Shown: one piece after another, positions 51,872-59,816 of the stretch
How the letters are laid out: the number at the start of each line of letters is the position of its first letter
How positions within the stretch are numbered: the first letter of the stretch is position 1
Assembly (NCBI GenBank): GCA_944319915.1
Contig: CALUEY010000010.1
Location: forward strand, 1-64,000
Source: an uncultured Prevotella sp.
Lineage (GTDB): Bacteria; Bacteroidota; Bacteroidia; Bacteroidales; Bacteroidaceae
Reading direction: 5' to 3'
Length of the DNA: 64,000 nt
The notes under the pieces: model-generated
Databases searched by the model: none
What the model was told of the DNA's origin: nothing
The model's input: the letters and a program-made list of their open reading frames with translations, nothing else
Made by a program: the position numbers and the translations under genes

Positions 51872-52741
51872 TTAGCCTATTATTTTTTCGCCGATGAGTT
51901 CCTTCACCATGCCCTCTATGTCGGCGTCAGAAGCCGTGAGGTGCTTGCACTCCTTGGCCTGGAACACTATGTTCTGCACGGCTTTCACCTTGGTGGGCGA
52001 GCCGCTGAGGCCGCACTGCTGCGGGTCGCCGTCCACGTCGGCCACCGACCACTGGTTGAGCGTAAGGTAGGGGCGCTCTTCGTAGAGCCGCTCGTAAGGC
52101 ATGCCGGGCGTGCGCTCCATGGGCGCTGTGGCGTGCTTGTACTTCATCACGAGCTTTGCGTTGCAGGGGCGGCATGGGGCTGCGCTGCCGTTCACGGTCA
52201 CGACGATGGGCATCGGGGCCACCACGGTTTCCACTCCGCCGTCGATGTGGCGGCGTATGGTGAGCTTGCCGTCCTCGCACTTCAGTATCTCCTCAGCGTA
52301 GGTCACCTGGCTCAGGCCCAGCTTCTGGGCCACCTGCGGCCCCACTTGCGCCGTGTCGCCGTCGATGGCTTGCCGTCCGCCAATCACGATGTCCACCCCT
52401 CCGATTTTCCTTATGGCCGTGGCCAGTGCGTAGGATGTGGCCAGCGTGTCGGCCCCGGCGAAGAGTCGGTCGGTGAGCAGCCATCCCGTGTCGGCCCCTC
52501 GGTACAGGCCCTGGCGTATTATCTCGGCTGCGCGCGGAGGCCCCATGGTCAGTATGCCCACGGTGGAGCCTGGGTTCTGCTCCTTCAGGCGCAGGGCCTG
52601 CTCCAGCGCGTTCAGGTCTTCGGGGTTGAAGATGGCTGGCAGCGCGGCCCGGTTCACGGTGCCTTCTGCCGTCATGGCGTCCTTCCCCACGTTTCTTGTG
52701 TCAGGAACTTGCTTGGCAAGTACAACGATTTTCAGTTTCAT
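51872..52741 (-). CDS. etfB: electron transfer flavoprotein beta subunit
   Basis: This 289-aa AMP-binding partner of EtfA has KIVVLAKQVPDT at the N-terminus, NPEDLNALEQALRLKE, and the family signature region VIGGRQAIDGDTAQVGPQVAQ. First gene of the operon, with a -7 box 71 bp upstream. Confidence 0.95.
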   Translation of the reverse strand: MKLKIVVLAKQVPDTRNVGKDAMTAEGTVNRAALPAIFNPEDLNALEQALRLKEQNPGSTVGILTMGPPRAAEIIRQGLYRGADTGWLLTDRLFAGADTLATSYALATAIRKIGGVDIVIGGRQAIDGDTAQVGPQVAQKLGLSQVTYAEEILKCEDGKLTIRRHIDGGVETVVAPMPIVVTVNGSAAPCRPCNAKLVMKYKHATAPMERTPGMPYERLYEERPYLTLNQWSVADVDGDPQQCGLSGSPTKVKAVQNIVFQAKECKHLTASDADIEGMVKELIGEKIIG

Positions 52742-52811
52742 ATCGGATAAATAGTTATTGTGATTCAGTGTGATTAGTATCGGCTGCCGCTATGGCGAGG
52801 GCAGCCGACGG

Positions 52812-52819
52812 CAAAGTTA
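52812..52819 (-). promoter_or_regulatory. -7 box TAACTTTG of the etfB operon
   Basis: Followed by GCCGTCGG. It leaves a leader of about 65 nt that contains the stem GTCGGCTGCC/GGCAGCC-like pairing. Confidence 0.6.
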
Positions 52820-52852
52820 ACTCTTTTTTCGGGTTGCGCCAAGGAAATGGGA

Positions 52853-52889
52853 ATAAAAAAACTTGCTCAGCGGTTCAAAACCGTTGAAC
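52853..52889 (-). terminator. possible terminator after dinB
   Basis: On the minus strand a small stem (GTTCAA/TTGAAC, 52873-52889) is followed within 15 nt by a run of T (52853-52861). Weak stem, good T run. Confidence 0.4.
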
Positions 52890-52956
52890 TCTTTTGAACT
52901 TCTTCCTGAAGGCTCACTTTTGCCTCATTGCCGCGCGGCATGGGGCGTGGCAATGG

Positions 52957-54057
52957 TCAGTCGGGCCACGGCTCGAACTCAAGGTAGCCCTCCACCCACT
53001 TTGCCCGGTGCATCTCGGCCTCGGGCGAGGGGTTCGACACCGACAGCCCCAGGAGCCTGATGGGGTGGGTGGCAGAGTAGTCCACCATGCCGAGCAGCCG
53101 CTTTGCCGCGGGCAGAATCTCGTCCTTGGCCTGCAGCAGGCCCTGCACGGTGATGCTGCGGGTTATTTGCGTAAAGTCGCCGTACTTCACCTTGAGCGTA
53201 AGCGTGCGCCCCTCGAAGCCGTCCTTGGCTATGCGCGCCACAAGCTCGAGCACCGTATGGTAAAGCTCTATGAGCACCGCCGAGCGCGTGCTTATGTCGG
53301 TTTCGAGCGTGTGCTCGCAGCCCACTGACTTCCTTACGTACTCGGTCTCCACGGGTCTGAGGTCGATGCCGCGGGCAAAGTCATGGTACGTGCGCCCCAT
53401 CTTGCCGAACACCTCTGTGAGGTGGCGCAGCGAGCACTTCCTTAGGTCGGCCCCGGTGAATATCCCCATGTAGTGCATGCGTTCGGCTGTGCGCGGCCCC
53501 ACGCCCCAGAACTGCTCCACCTTAAGCCCCGCTATGAAGTCGGCGGCGCGGTCGGGGTGAATCACCGTAAGGCCGTCGGGCTTGCGGTAGTCAGACGCTA
53601 TCTTGGCCAGGAACTTGTTGTACGACACTCCCGCCGATGCCGTGAGGCTCAGCTCGGAGCGTATTCGCCGTCGTATCTCCCGCGCTATGTCCACGGCCAG
53701 CTCCATGCCGCGCTTGTTGCTGGTTACGTCGAGGAAGGCTTCGTCTATCGACAGCGGCTCCACAAGGTCGGTGTAGTCGCTGAATATGGCCCTCACCTGT
53801 TGCGACACGGCCTTGTAAGCCTCGTGGCGGCCCTCCACGACCACGAGCTGCGGGCAGAGCCGTTTGGCCTTTGCCATGGCCATGGCCGACCTCACGCCGT
53901 ATCGGCGCGCCTCGTAGCTGGCCGTTGAGACCACGCCGCGCGGTCCGTCGTGGCCCACGGCCACGGGCAGCCCGCGCAGCTCGGGGCGGTCGCGTTGCTC
54001 CACGGAGGCGAAGAAAGCGTCCATGTCGATGTGGATTATCTTGCGCTGTTCGGTCAT
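52957..54057 (-). CDS. dinB: DNA polymerase IV (Y family)
   Basis: This 366-aa translesion polymerase starts at ATG 54057, which overlaps the sfp stop (ATGA). Catalytic acids are in IIHIDMDAFFASVEQRD (Asp 11) and LVEPLSIDEAFLDVT. The thumb/HhH region has EQFWGVGPRTAERM, and the little-finger domain ends LLGLSVSN. No beta-clamp-binding tail is obvious. Third gene of the rmuC-sfp-dinB unit. Confidence 0.93.
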   Translation of the reverse strand: MTEQRKIIHIDMDAFFASVEQRDRPELRGLPVAVGHDGPRGVVSTASYEARRYGVRSAMAMAKAKRLCPQLVVVEGRHEAYKAVSQQVRAIFSDYTDLVEPLSIDEAFLDVTSNKRGMELAVDIAREIRRRIRSELSLTASAGVSYNKFLAKIASDYRKPDGLTVIHPDRAADFIAGLKVEQFWGVGPRTAERMHYMGIFTGADLRKCSLRHLTEVFGKMGRTYHDFARGIDLRPVETEYVRKSVGCEHTLETDISTRSAVLIELYHTVLELVARIAKDGFEGRTLTLKVKYGDFTQITRSITVQGLLQAKDEILPAAKRLLGMVDYSATHPIRLLGLSVSNPSPEAEMHRAKWVEGYLEFEPWPD

Positions 54058-54617
54058 TTCCCGGTGCAAACGGTGAACACGTAGCCCCGCGCGGTGTTGA
54101 CGGTGGTGCTGAAGAAGGCCCGGCAGCCGCAGAGCGTGGTCTTCAAGTCGCGCCTTATGCCCTCGCCGGTTAGTTTCAGCAGGCTCTCCTTCATAGTCCA
54201 GAGGCGGGTCAGTTCCACCTCGGGCATGGGCGAAGCCTCCACCAGCCGCAGCTCCGCCGCGTTGAGCACGCGCCGCGCCAGCTCAGCGTTGTAGGGCCTT
54301 ATGCGCTCTATGTCGGCCCCAATAGGCTCGTTGGCGATGGCGCACAGGGCTGCCGCAGGGCAGTGGCTGAGGCTGAAATGTATGTCGGACCGCCCCTTCA
54401 GCGAGGGCTTGCCCCCCTCGGCGTATGCAAACTCCGGCGGCTCTTCCATGCCGTACTCAGCCCTTAGCCCCCGGCACAGCAGCAGGTAGGCAGCCGCGCA
54501 GAGGCGCCGGTCAAGCTCGCGGCGCAGGCCGAGGGCTTGCTTGCGCCGCCACGCCGGAAGGAGCGGCAGTGCCTCATCGAGGCTGAATGAGCAGATGTCG
54601 TCGTTGAGGTAGAGCAT
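54054..54617 (-). CDS. 4'-phosphopantetheinyl transferase (Sfp type)
   Basis: This 187-aa enzyme moves the phosphopantetheine arm of CoA onto carrier proteins. Magnesium and CoA-binding motifs are visible: FSLSHCPAAALCAI, IGADIERIRP and LTRLWTMKESLLKLTGEGI. It is shorter than classical Sfp (about 220 aa), as is common in Bacteroidales. It starts 3 bp after the rmuC stop and overlaps dinB by 4 bp. Confidence 0.9.
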   Translation of the reverse strand: MLYLNDDICSFSLDEALPLLPAWRRKQALGLRRELDRRLCAAAYLLLCRGLRAEYGMEEPPEFAYAEGGKPSLKGRSDIHFSLSHCPAAALCAIANEPIGADIERIRPYNAELARRVLNAAELRLVEASPMPEVELTRLWTMKESLLKLTGEGIRRDLKTTLCGCRAFFSTTVNTARGYVFTVCTGK

Positions 54618-54620
54618 GGG

Positions 54621-56048
54621 CTATTGCTGGGAGGGCTGGGAGAGCTGGGAGGGCTGGGAGCTTTGGGAGCTTTGGGAGGGCTGGGAGCTTTGGGCCATAA
54701 GCTCTTCTGCGGGCTTGGGTATCTTGCGGTTAGGGTTCTCCTTGGCCCCAAGCTCCACCAGTTCGCGCCCCTTCTTCACCACGCTTTGGTTGCCGGTGAG
54801 CAGCTTGTTGCCCGCAAAGTCGTAAGCCTTGCGCGCCTTTTCGAGCGTGTCGCCAAGGTCGTTGAACCGCTTTGCGAAGTCGCCCAGGCGGTCGAGCAGT
54901 TGCTCGGCCAGGCCGAACACTCGCTCCTGGTTTTCCGCCTGCTGGTTCTGCACCCATGCAATGTGGATTATGTGCAGTATGCCGAGCAGGTTTTGCTCGC
55001 CCGTAATGAACACCTTGCGCTCAAAGGCGTCGCGCCATAGCGTGGGGTCGTTGGCCAGGGCGAGCTGCAGCGACGACTCGAACGGCACGAACATTATCAC
55101 GAAGTCCACCGCCTTGCGCGGCGCCTTGACGTAGCGGCTGTAGTCCTTTCGTGCCAGCTCGGCCACGTGCTGCCTCAGGCTCTTTATGTGCTCCTGCAGG
55201 CACCGCTCCTTTTCCTCGGGGCTTTCAGCGTTTACGTAGCGTTCGTAGGCCACGAGCGACACCTTCGAGTCGATTATGGCGTCCTGCCCCTGCGGGTAGT
55301 GCAGTATCACGTCGGGCTGCATCTCGCGCCCCGTGTCGTCGTTCTTCAGGGCGCGGCCGTTCTCGTCGCGCAGGCGCGCCTGCACCTCGTAGTGTATTCC
55401 CTCGGTAAGGCCCTGCGAGGCGAGCAGGTCGCCGAGGATTATCTCGCCCATGTTTCCGGCGGCCTTGTTGTCGCGTCGCAGCACGTTGGCCAGGCTCTCG
55501 GCCTTCTCGCCTATGGCGCGGCTGCTCTCCACCATCATCTTAATCTGCTCGCGCAGCGAGGCCGAGTTGCGCTCCGAGTCCTTCATGCTTTCGCCTATGG
55601 CGCGGCGCATCTCGCTGATGGCCTCGCGCAGCGGCTGGGTTACGTGGCCCATGCTCTCGGCGTTCTCCTCCTTTAGCCGGCCCGCGTTTTGCTCCAGCAG
55701 CTCGCGCGCCACGTTGGTCATCTGTTCGCGTGCCGTGCGCAGCTGCTCTTCAAACTGCCGCTCGTGGGCCTTGGCGGCCTCGTCGGCCTGGCGGCGCAGC
55801 AGCTCTATCTCGCGCGCCTGCGCCTCGGCCCGCGCCCCCGTGGCCCTTGCGTCGGCCTCAGCCTGCGCCAGCCTTGCGGTGGCCTCAGCCAGCTGCTGCG
55901 CCGTCAGACGCAGCTCTGTGGCCTGTTGCCCGTTCTCCACTTGCAGCCGTGCTATGTCGCTGCTCCTTGCCGCCAGGCGCCTGCCCATGGCCCATGCGGC
56001 TGCCGCCGCGCCTATGATGGTGCCTGCCAATATATATATAATGTACAT
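54621..56048 (-). CDS. rmuC: DNA recombination protein RmuC
   Basis: This 475-aa protein has an N-terminal membrane anchor (YIILAGTII-like, residues 2-18). A long coiled coil follows (about 25-150), then the RmuC nuclease-like domain (about 170-420) with GNMGEIILGDLLASQGL, QPDVILHYPQG and IDSKVSLVAYERY. The last ~20 residues are a Ser-Gln-Pro repeat encoded by tandem 9-bp units (54624-54692). RmuC limits certain DNA rearrangements. Confidence 0.92.
   Translation of the reverse strand: MYIIYILAGTIIGAAAAAWAMGRRLAARSSDIARLQVENGQQATELRLTAQQLAEATARLAQAEADARATGARAEAQAREIELLRRQADEAAKAHERQFEEQLRTAREQMTNVARELLEQNAGRLKEENAESMGHVTQPLREAISEMRRAIGESMKDSERNSASLREQIKMMVESSRAIGEKAESLANVLRRDNKAAGNMGEIILGDLLASQGLTEGIHYEVQARLRDENGRALKNDDTGREMQPDVILHYPQGQDAIIDSKVSLVAYERYVNAESPEEKERCLQEHIKSLRQHVAELARKDYSRYVKAPRKAVDFVIMFVPFESSLQLALANDPTLWRDAFERKVFITGEQNLLGILHIIHIAWVQNQQAENQERVFGLAEQLLDRLGDFAKRFNDLGDTLEKARKAYDFAGNKLLTGNQSVVKKGRELVELGAKENPNRKIPKPAEELMAQSSQPSQSSQSSQPSQLSQPSQQ
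54624..54692. repeat. tandem 9-bp repeat at the end of rmuC
   Basis: Seven to eight units of CTGGGAGGG and variants (CTGGGAGCT, TTGGGAGCT) encode Ser-Gln-Pro/Ser/Leu on the minus strand. Gain or loss of units keeps the frame. Confidence 0.8.
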
Positions 56049-56070
56049 TGTTGTGTTTTGTTGCTTGGTG

Positions 56071-56078
56071 CAAAGTTA
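56071..56078 (-). promoter_or_regulatory. -7 box TAACTTTG of rmuC-sfp-dinB
   Basis: Lies 22 bp before ATG 56048, followed by GCACC. Confidence 0.65.
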
Positions 56079-56108
56079 GCTATTTTGGCCGAAACGGCAA
56101 GCGGCGGC

Positions 56109-56215
56109 GCCACTATAAAAATCATTTGGCTGCCTGGTGTGGCTGCGCTGTGCCGATGGCAAGGTTGCAACTGTGCAGGTGCAGGGAGTGGATTCTGTTA
56201 GGATAAATCTTTACA
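56109..56215 (+). pseudogene. possible C-terminal scrap of a secreted protein
   Basis: A short frame reads LRCADGKVATVQVQGVDSV followed by RINL. This resembles the 'T.dG..v.v.vdgVDSIRf' closing motif of many Bacteroidales secreted and surface proteins. A stop lies upstream, and the frame runs on into intergenic repeat copy 6. It is too short to be sure. Confidence 0.3.
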
Positions 56216-56396
56216 TCCGCCCTGCTGCCGGCCGCCTGCGGCGGGCTTGCTTTGCAAGAGGGGCCGTTTTGTGCTGCCAAACGGCCTGTCTGGCACTTCA
56301 AAATGGGCTGTTTGGAGGGCTAAAACAGCCCGTTTTGCAACGGGCTGGCAGTCAAGGGGTTGCGCAGGGAAGCCAGTTCAGCGAAAATGTTTTACG
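56202..56396 (+). repeat. dispersed intergenic repeat, copy 6 (four 22-bp units)
   Basis: The left end is GATAAATCTTTACATCCGCC and the right end GCGAAAATGTTTTACG, with units at 56253-56340 such as CCAAACGGCCTGTCTGGCA and TAAAACAGCCCGTTTTGCA. It lies between the divergent rmuC and dockerin genes. No gene is seen in the remaining gap at 56397-56540. Confidence 0.8.
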
Positions 56397-56542
56397 ATTT
56401 CAGCCTTTGCACCGATGCCAGCCGATTCATCGTGGGCTGGGCTGCGGCATTGCTTTGCGCTGGCTGTTGGCGGGGCTTATGGCTGCCTGCTTATTGCCGG
56501 ATGATTCGTTAAAATGTGCATCGTTAACATGATTTAGCATTC

Positions 56543-56577
56543 GGGGGGGGTAATTTTAGTTTTTATTCGTACTTTTG
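56543..56577 (+). promoter_or_regulatory. promoter with G8 tract upstream of TACTTTTG (dockerin gene)
   Basis: G8 (56543-56550), TAATT, then a 19-bp gap from the G run to the -7 box TACTTTTG (56570-56577). It has the same layout as at 905-937. The leader to ATG 56733 is about 150 nt. Confidence 0.6.
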
Positions 56578-56732
56578 CCCACGAAAAAGAGATACTCCAT
56601 AAGTGTGAAAAAAGAAATGGGCTGGCTTCCAAAGGGTTGCCGCCGCATACCGGTGGGCAAGCATCCCCACGCAGAGAACATAGTGGTCGAAAAATCAATT
56701 ACAACATATCACCAACTTAATTTTAAACGTTT

Positions 56733-59726
56733 ATGAAAAGACTGTTATCATTTGTGACGTTGCTTGCGGCGGCATCAAGCTTTGCCTTCGCGAGCAACCA
56801 CCTGTGGGACATGGCTCAATGGAAGAACAACGTGGTTGTTGACGAAGGCAACACGAGCGGCTCCGTTGAGTACGATGGCCTTAAGTATTACCGCGGTGGC
56901 GGCAATGCCTTTGCCGATGGGGCAAAGGAGTTCTCCGACGGAAAGACGTGGAACACACGCCTTAAGCTCGGAGGCAAGAGCACCCTCAGCTCCGAGTCGG
57001 CGAGCCGCGTGTTTGAGTTCACAGCCGACAAGGGCGACGTGGTTACCCTATACGTAGTCCACGGCAGCTCATCTGGCGGCGACCGCACCGCCTACCTCAG
57101 CGACGAGCGCAGCGCCAAAGCCGAGAACGCGCTGCTGGCCGTGCCCACCAAGGCAGGGCGGACCGGCACAGCCAAGGTGACGCTCCCCGAGGACGGCACC
57201 TACTATGTGTGGGCTGACCAAAACGTGGGCATCAGCTGCATCCGCGTTGACGGCATACCTACTGAGTACAACAACGTGAAGACTGCCATAGAGCAAACCC
57301 GCAACGAGTGGAACGATATAGCCAAGGATGTGGCTAAATATGCCGTGGGCAACCTCACAGCGCTCTTCACTGGGCTTAACACCCAGCTCAACGACAAGGC
57401 TAAGACCATCGACGAGGTGGAGGCCGAGCTTGAGGCCCTGCTCAAGGAGCACCAGGCCGGGGGCGAACTCGATTGGACCTGGAGCGCAAAGGAGACTGAG
57501 CTGATAGGCAAGCTGAACGACTTGAACCTCAGCGCATTCGATGAGCAGCTGCCATACATCGCGGATATGGAACTCGAAGGCTACTATGACGACATCAAGG
57601 AAGCTGCCGACTCAATAGCCAAGCTGACCGTGGCCAATGCCAAGACATGGGCTGCCGACAGCCTCGGCGGCGAGGTGACCGACAGTCTGGAGACCGTGAT
57701 CAACTCCATAGCAGCGGCTTGCGCGCAGGGAACGCTTACGTCTGAAGACCAGTTCGGCGGCGACTTGGCAAAGGTTTCGGCCCTTGTTGACAACGTGCTG
57801 ATGCGCGCCAGCGAGCAGGACAGCATCACCCGCGCCGCCGTGGTGGCTACCGACACCATGCAGGTGGCCCGCGGCATAGTTGCCTCCATTGAGGGGCAGG
57901 AGTTTGCCGAGGCCCTGCTTCCCGCTTACAAGGCCGGGCTCGACGCCATCGACGCCAACATAAAGGCCCTGCAGGCCGAGGCCGACAAGGACACCCTGCG
58001 CCTCAGGGGATACACGAGCAAGATAGCCGAGTGGACAGCCAAGAACAACGCCAACATAAAGGCCGTGGCCGACACCATAGCCAAGTATAACGGCCTGCTC
58101 AACGATGCTGCTTTCAACTTCCAGGACGACATGGCCGACTCCGTGCAGAGCACTTACGACAAGTTCTACTTCCTCATCTCGGCTAAGTATGAGAACGAGC
58201 TCGACGTGCAGAAGGACTACCAGCAGCGGTTTGCCATCATACAGGTGAAACTCTCCAACGAGCGCGACACCATCGATAAGTACTATAGCGAAGTGAAGTC
58301 GGTAGAGTACAACGGAACCGCCGTGAAGAACCTCGAGACCATTCAGGGCGACATAGAAAACCTTTGGAAGTCTGCCCAGGACGCCAAGGACGCCGCAATC
58401 TTAGCTGCCAACGACAGCCTTTATAAGATGTGGGAGGGGATTGACGACAGCCTGCACACCACTTACGTGAACCACATCAAGAGCGTTGAGGTTTACAAGG
58501 GCATTGCCGCAACTGCCGAGGGCAACGAGGTTTCCGAAGCCGTGAACGATGCTGAGGCTGCCCTCTTCCCGAAGCTCGACGAGATAAACAAGCTCAACGC
58601 CGAGGCCAAAGAGGCCAAGGAGAATGCCAATTTGGCCGTCGTTTACTTCGACTATGATGGCTTTAAGGCTGATGCCGACGAAATCTTCTCATCTATGCTG
58701 ACCATCATCTCGCAGGCTCGCTCAAGCGTCAACACAGCCGCAAAGAATGTGTTCGACCAAACTGTAGATTCTTATTATCATGAAGAATATGGTTATGCCA
58801 GTGGCTTGATAGCCAACGCCGAGCGGGACATCAGCAGGTATGACGAAGATGTGAAGAACTTTGCCACTGACAGCCTTGATGTCATGAGTGACTCCATCAA
58901 CACCATGAAGACCCTGGCCAGCGGCCTTTACAGCCGCACCACGCTGCCCGACAGCCTCGACTACTGCCTCTCGCAGCTGGCCTTCATACCCGAGGCCGTT
59001 GACTACCTGAAGGCTGAGACCTTTGCCCACAAAGAGGTGGCCGACTCGCTGAAGAACCTTTCTGCTTACTGGACCGTGGCCTGGAGCGGCAAGACCGATG
59101 AGACCAAAGCCGACCTGCAGGATATCTACGACGAGATTACCGCCCTGCAGGGCAAGGTGACCGAGAGCGTGGGCAAGATGGTGGAGAGCCGTGAGGCTCT
59201 GCTTGACGAGGCTGCTGACTTATATAATAAGGTGTTCAAGTATGCCGACCCTGAGGCTGCCGCAGCCAACGATGCCGCCTACGAGGCATTGACCGCAGCC
59301 GCAGCCGAGATTGGCACTAAGCTCAAGGAAGTGGCAGCAGCCATAGATGGCTACACTGAGGCCGTGAAGAACGAGTACGCTCCTGTGGCCGATGGCTACG
59401 AGGCTCAGCTCAATGGCATCAGCGAGTGCGTGGAGGAGGCTTATGCAAGCCGCACCCTGGCCGCCGGGCAGGAGGAACTGCAGGCTCAGCTCGACAACCT
59501 CAAGACGCTCGTTGACAGCCTTGCCGCCGAAGCCGCCGAGGCTGAGGCCGAGGCTACGCGCACCGAAGGCGACTTGAACGGCGACAACGTGGTTGATGCA
59601 AGCGACTTCGAGCTGATGTGGCAGTACGTGATGGACGGCTCTGCCGAGGGCGACCTCAACGGCGACGGCACCACCAACGTGATTGACGTGACCATACTTT
59701 CTAACATCTACGGGGCTGCCGAGTAA
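56733..59726 (+). CDS. secreted helical protein with N-terminal binding-like domain and C-terminal dockerin
   Basis: This 997-aa protein has a signal peptide (to about residue 20). A beta domain follows (about 22-165) with KTWNTRLKLGGKSTL and FEFTADKGDVVTLYVVHG, like the module found at the start of Bacteroidales pectate-lyase-type proteins. Then about 760 residues of helical, acidic, coiled-coil-like repeats. It ends with a type I dockerin: two calcium loops DLNGDNVVDASD (947-958) and DLNGDGTTNVID (974-985). Dockerins bind cohesin domains. The next gene carries two cohesin-like domains, so they are likely partners. No catalytic domain is visible, so it may be a spacer or scaffold at the cell surface. 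Confidence 0.8.
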   Translation: MKRLLSFVTLLAAASSFAFASNHLWDMAQWKNNVVVDEGNTSGSVEYDGLKYYRGGGNAFADGAKEFSDGKTWNTRLKLGGKSTLSSESASRVFEFTADKGDVVTLYVVHGSSSGGDRTAYLSDERSAKAENALLAVPTKAGRTGTAKVTLPEDGTYYVWADQNVGISCIRVDGIPTEYNNVKTAIEQTRNEWNDIAKDVAKYAVGNLTALFTGLNTQLNDKAKTIDEVEAELEALLKEHQAGGELDWTWSAKETELIGKLNDLNLSAFDEQLPYIADMELEGYYDDIKEAADSIAKLTVANAKTWAADSLGGEVTDSLETVINSIAAACAQGTLTSEDQFGGDLAKVSALVDNVLMRASEQDSITRAAVVATDTMQVARGIVASIEGQEFAEALLPAYKAGLDAIDANIKALQAEADKDTLRLRGYTSKIAEWTAKNNANIKAVADTIAKYNGLLNDAAFNFQDDMADSVQSTYDKFYFLISAKYENELDVQKDYQQRFAIIQVKLSNERDTIDKYYSEVKSVEYNGTAVKNLETIQGDIENLWKSAQDAKDAAILAANDSLYKMWEGIDDSLHTTYVNHIKSVEVYKGIAATAEGNEVSEAVNDAEAALFPKLDEINKLNAEAKEAKENANLAVVYFDYDGFKADADEIFSSMLTIISQARSSVNTAAKNVFDQTVDSYYHEEYGYASGLIANAERDISRYDEDVKNFATDSLDVMSDSINTMKTLASGLYSRTTLPDSLDYCLSQLAFIPEAVDYLKAETFAHKEVADSLKNLSAYWTVAWSGKTDETKADLQDIYDEITALQGKVTESVGKMVESREALLDEAADLYNKVFKYADPEAAAANDAAYEALTAAAAEIGTKLKEVAAAIDGYTEAVKNEYAPVADGYEAQLNGISECVEEAYASRTLAAGQEELQAQLDNLKTLVDSLAAEAAEAEAEATRTEGDLNGDNVVDASDFELMWQYVMDGSAEGDLNGDGTTNVIDVTILSNIYGAAE

Positions 59727-59742
59727 GCACCGGCTGCCCCGG

Positions 59743-59772
59743 GGCCATGGCGCGGGCGCGCCCGCGCCATGG
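59743..59772. terminator. 30-bp perfect palindrome between dockerin and cohesin genes
   Basis: GCCATGGCGCGGGCG followed directly by its exact complement, with no loop. There is no T run after it. It may be an attenuating or RNA-stabilising hairpin between two genes of one operon. Confidence 0.6.
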
Positions 59773-59816
59773 CTTCACCCCCATTGACAACATCAAGTAA
59801 CTAACGATTAAAGAAC

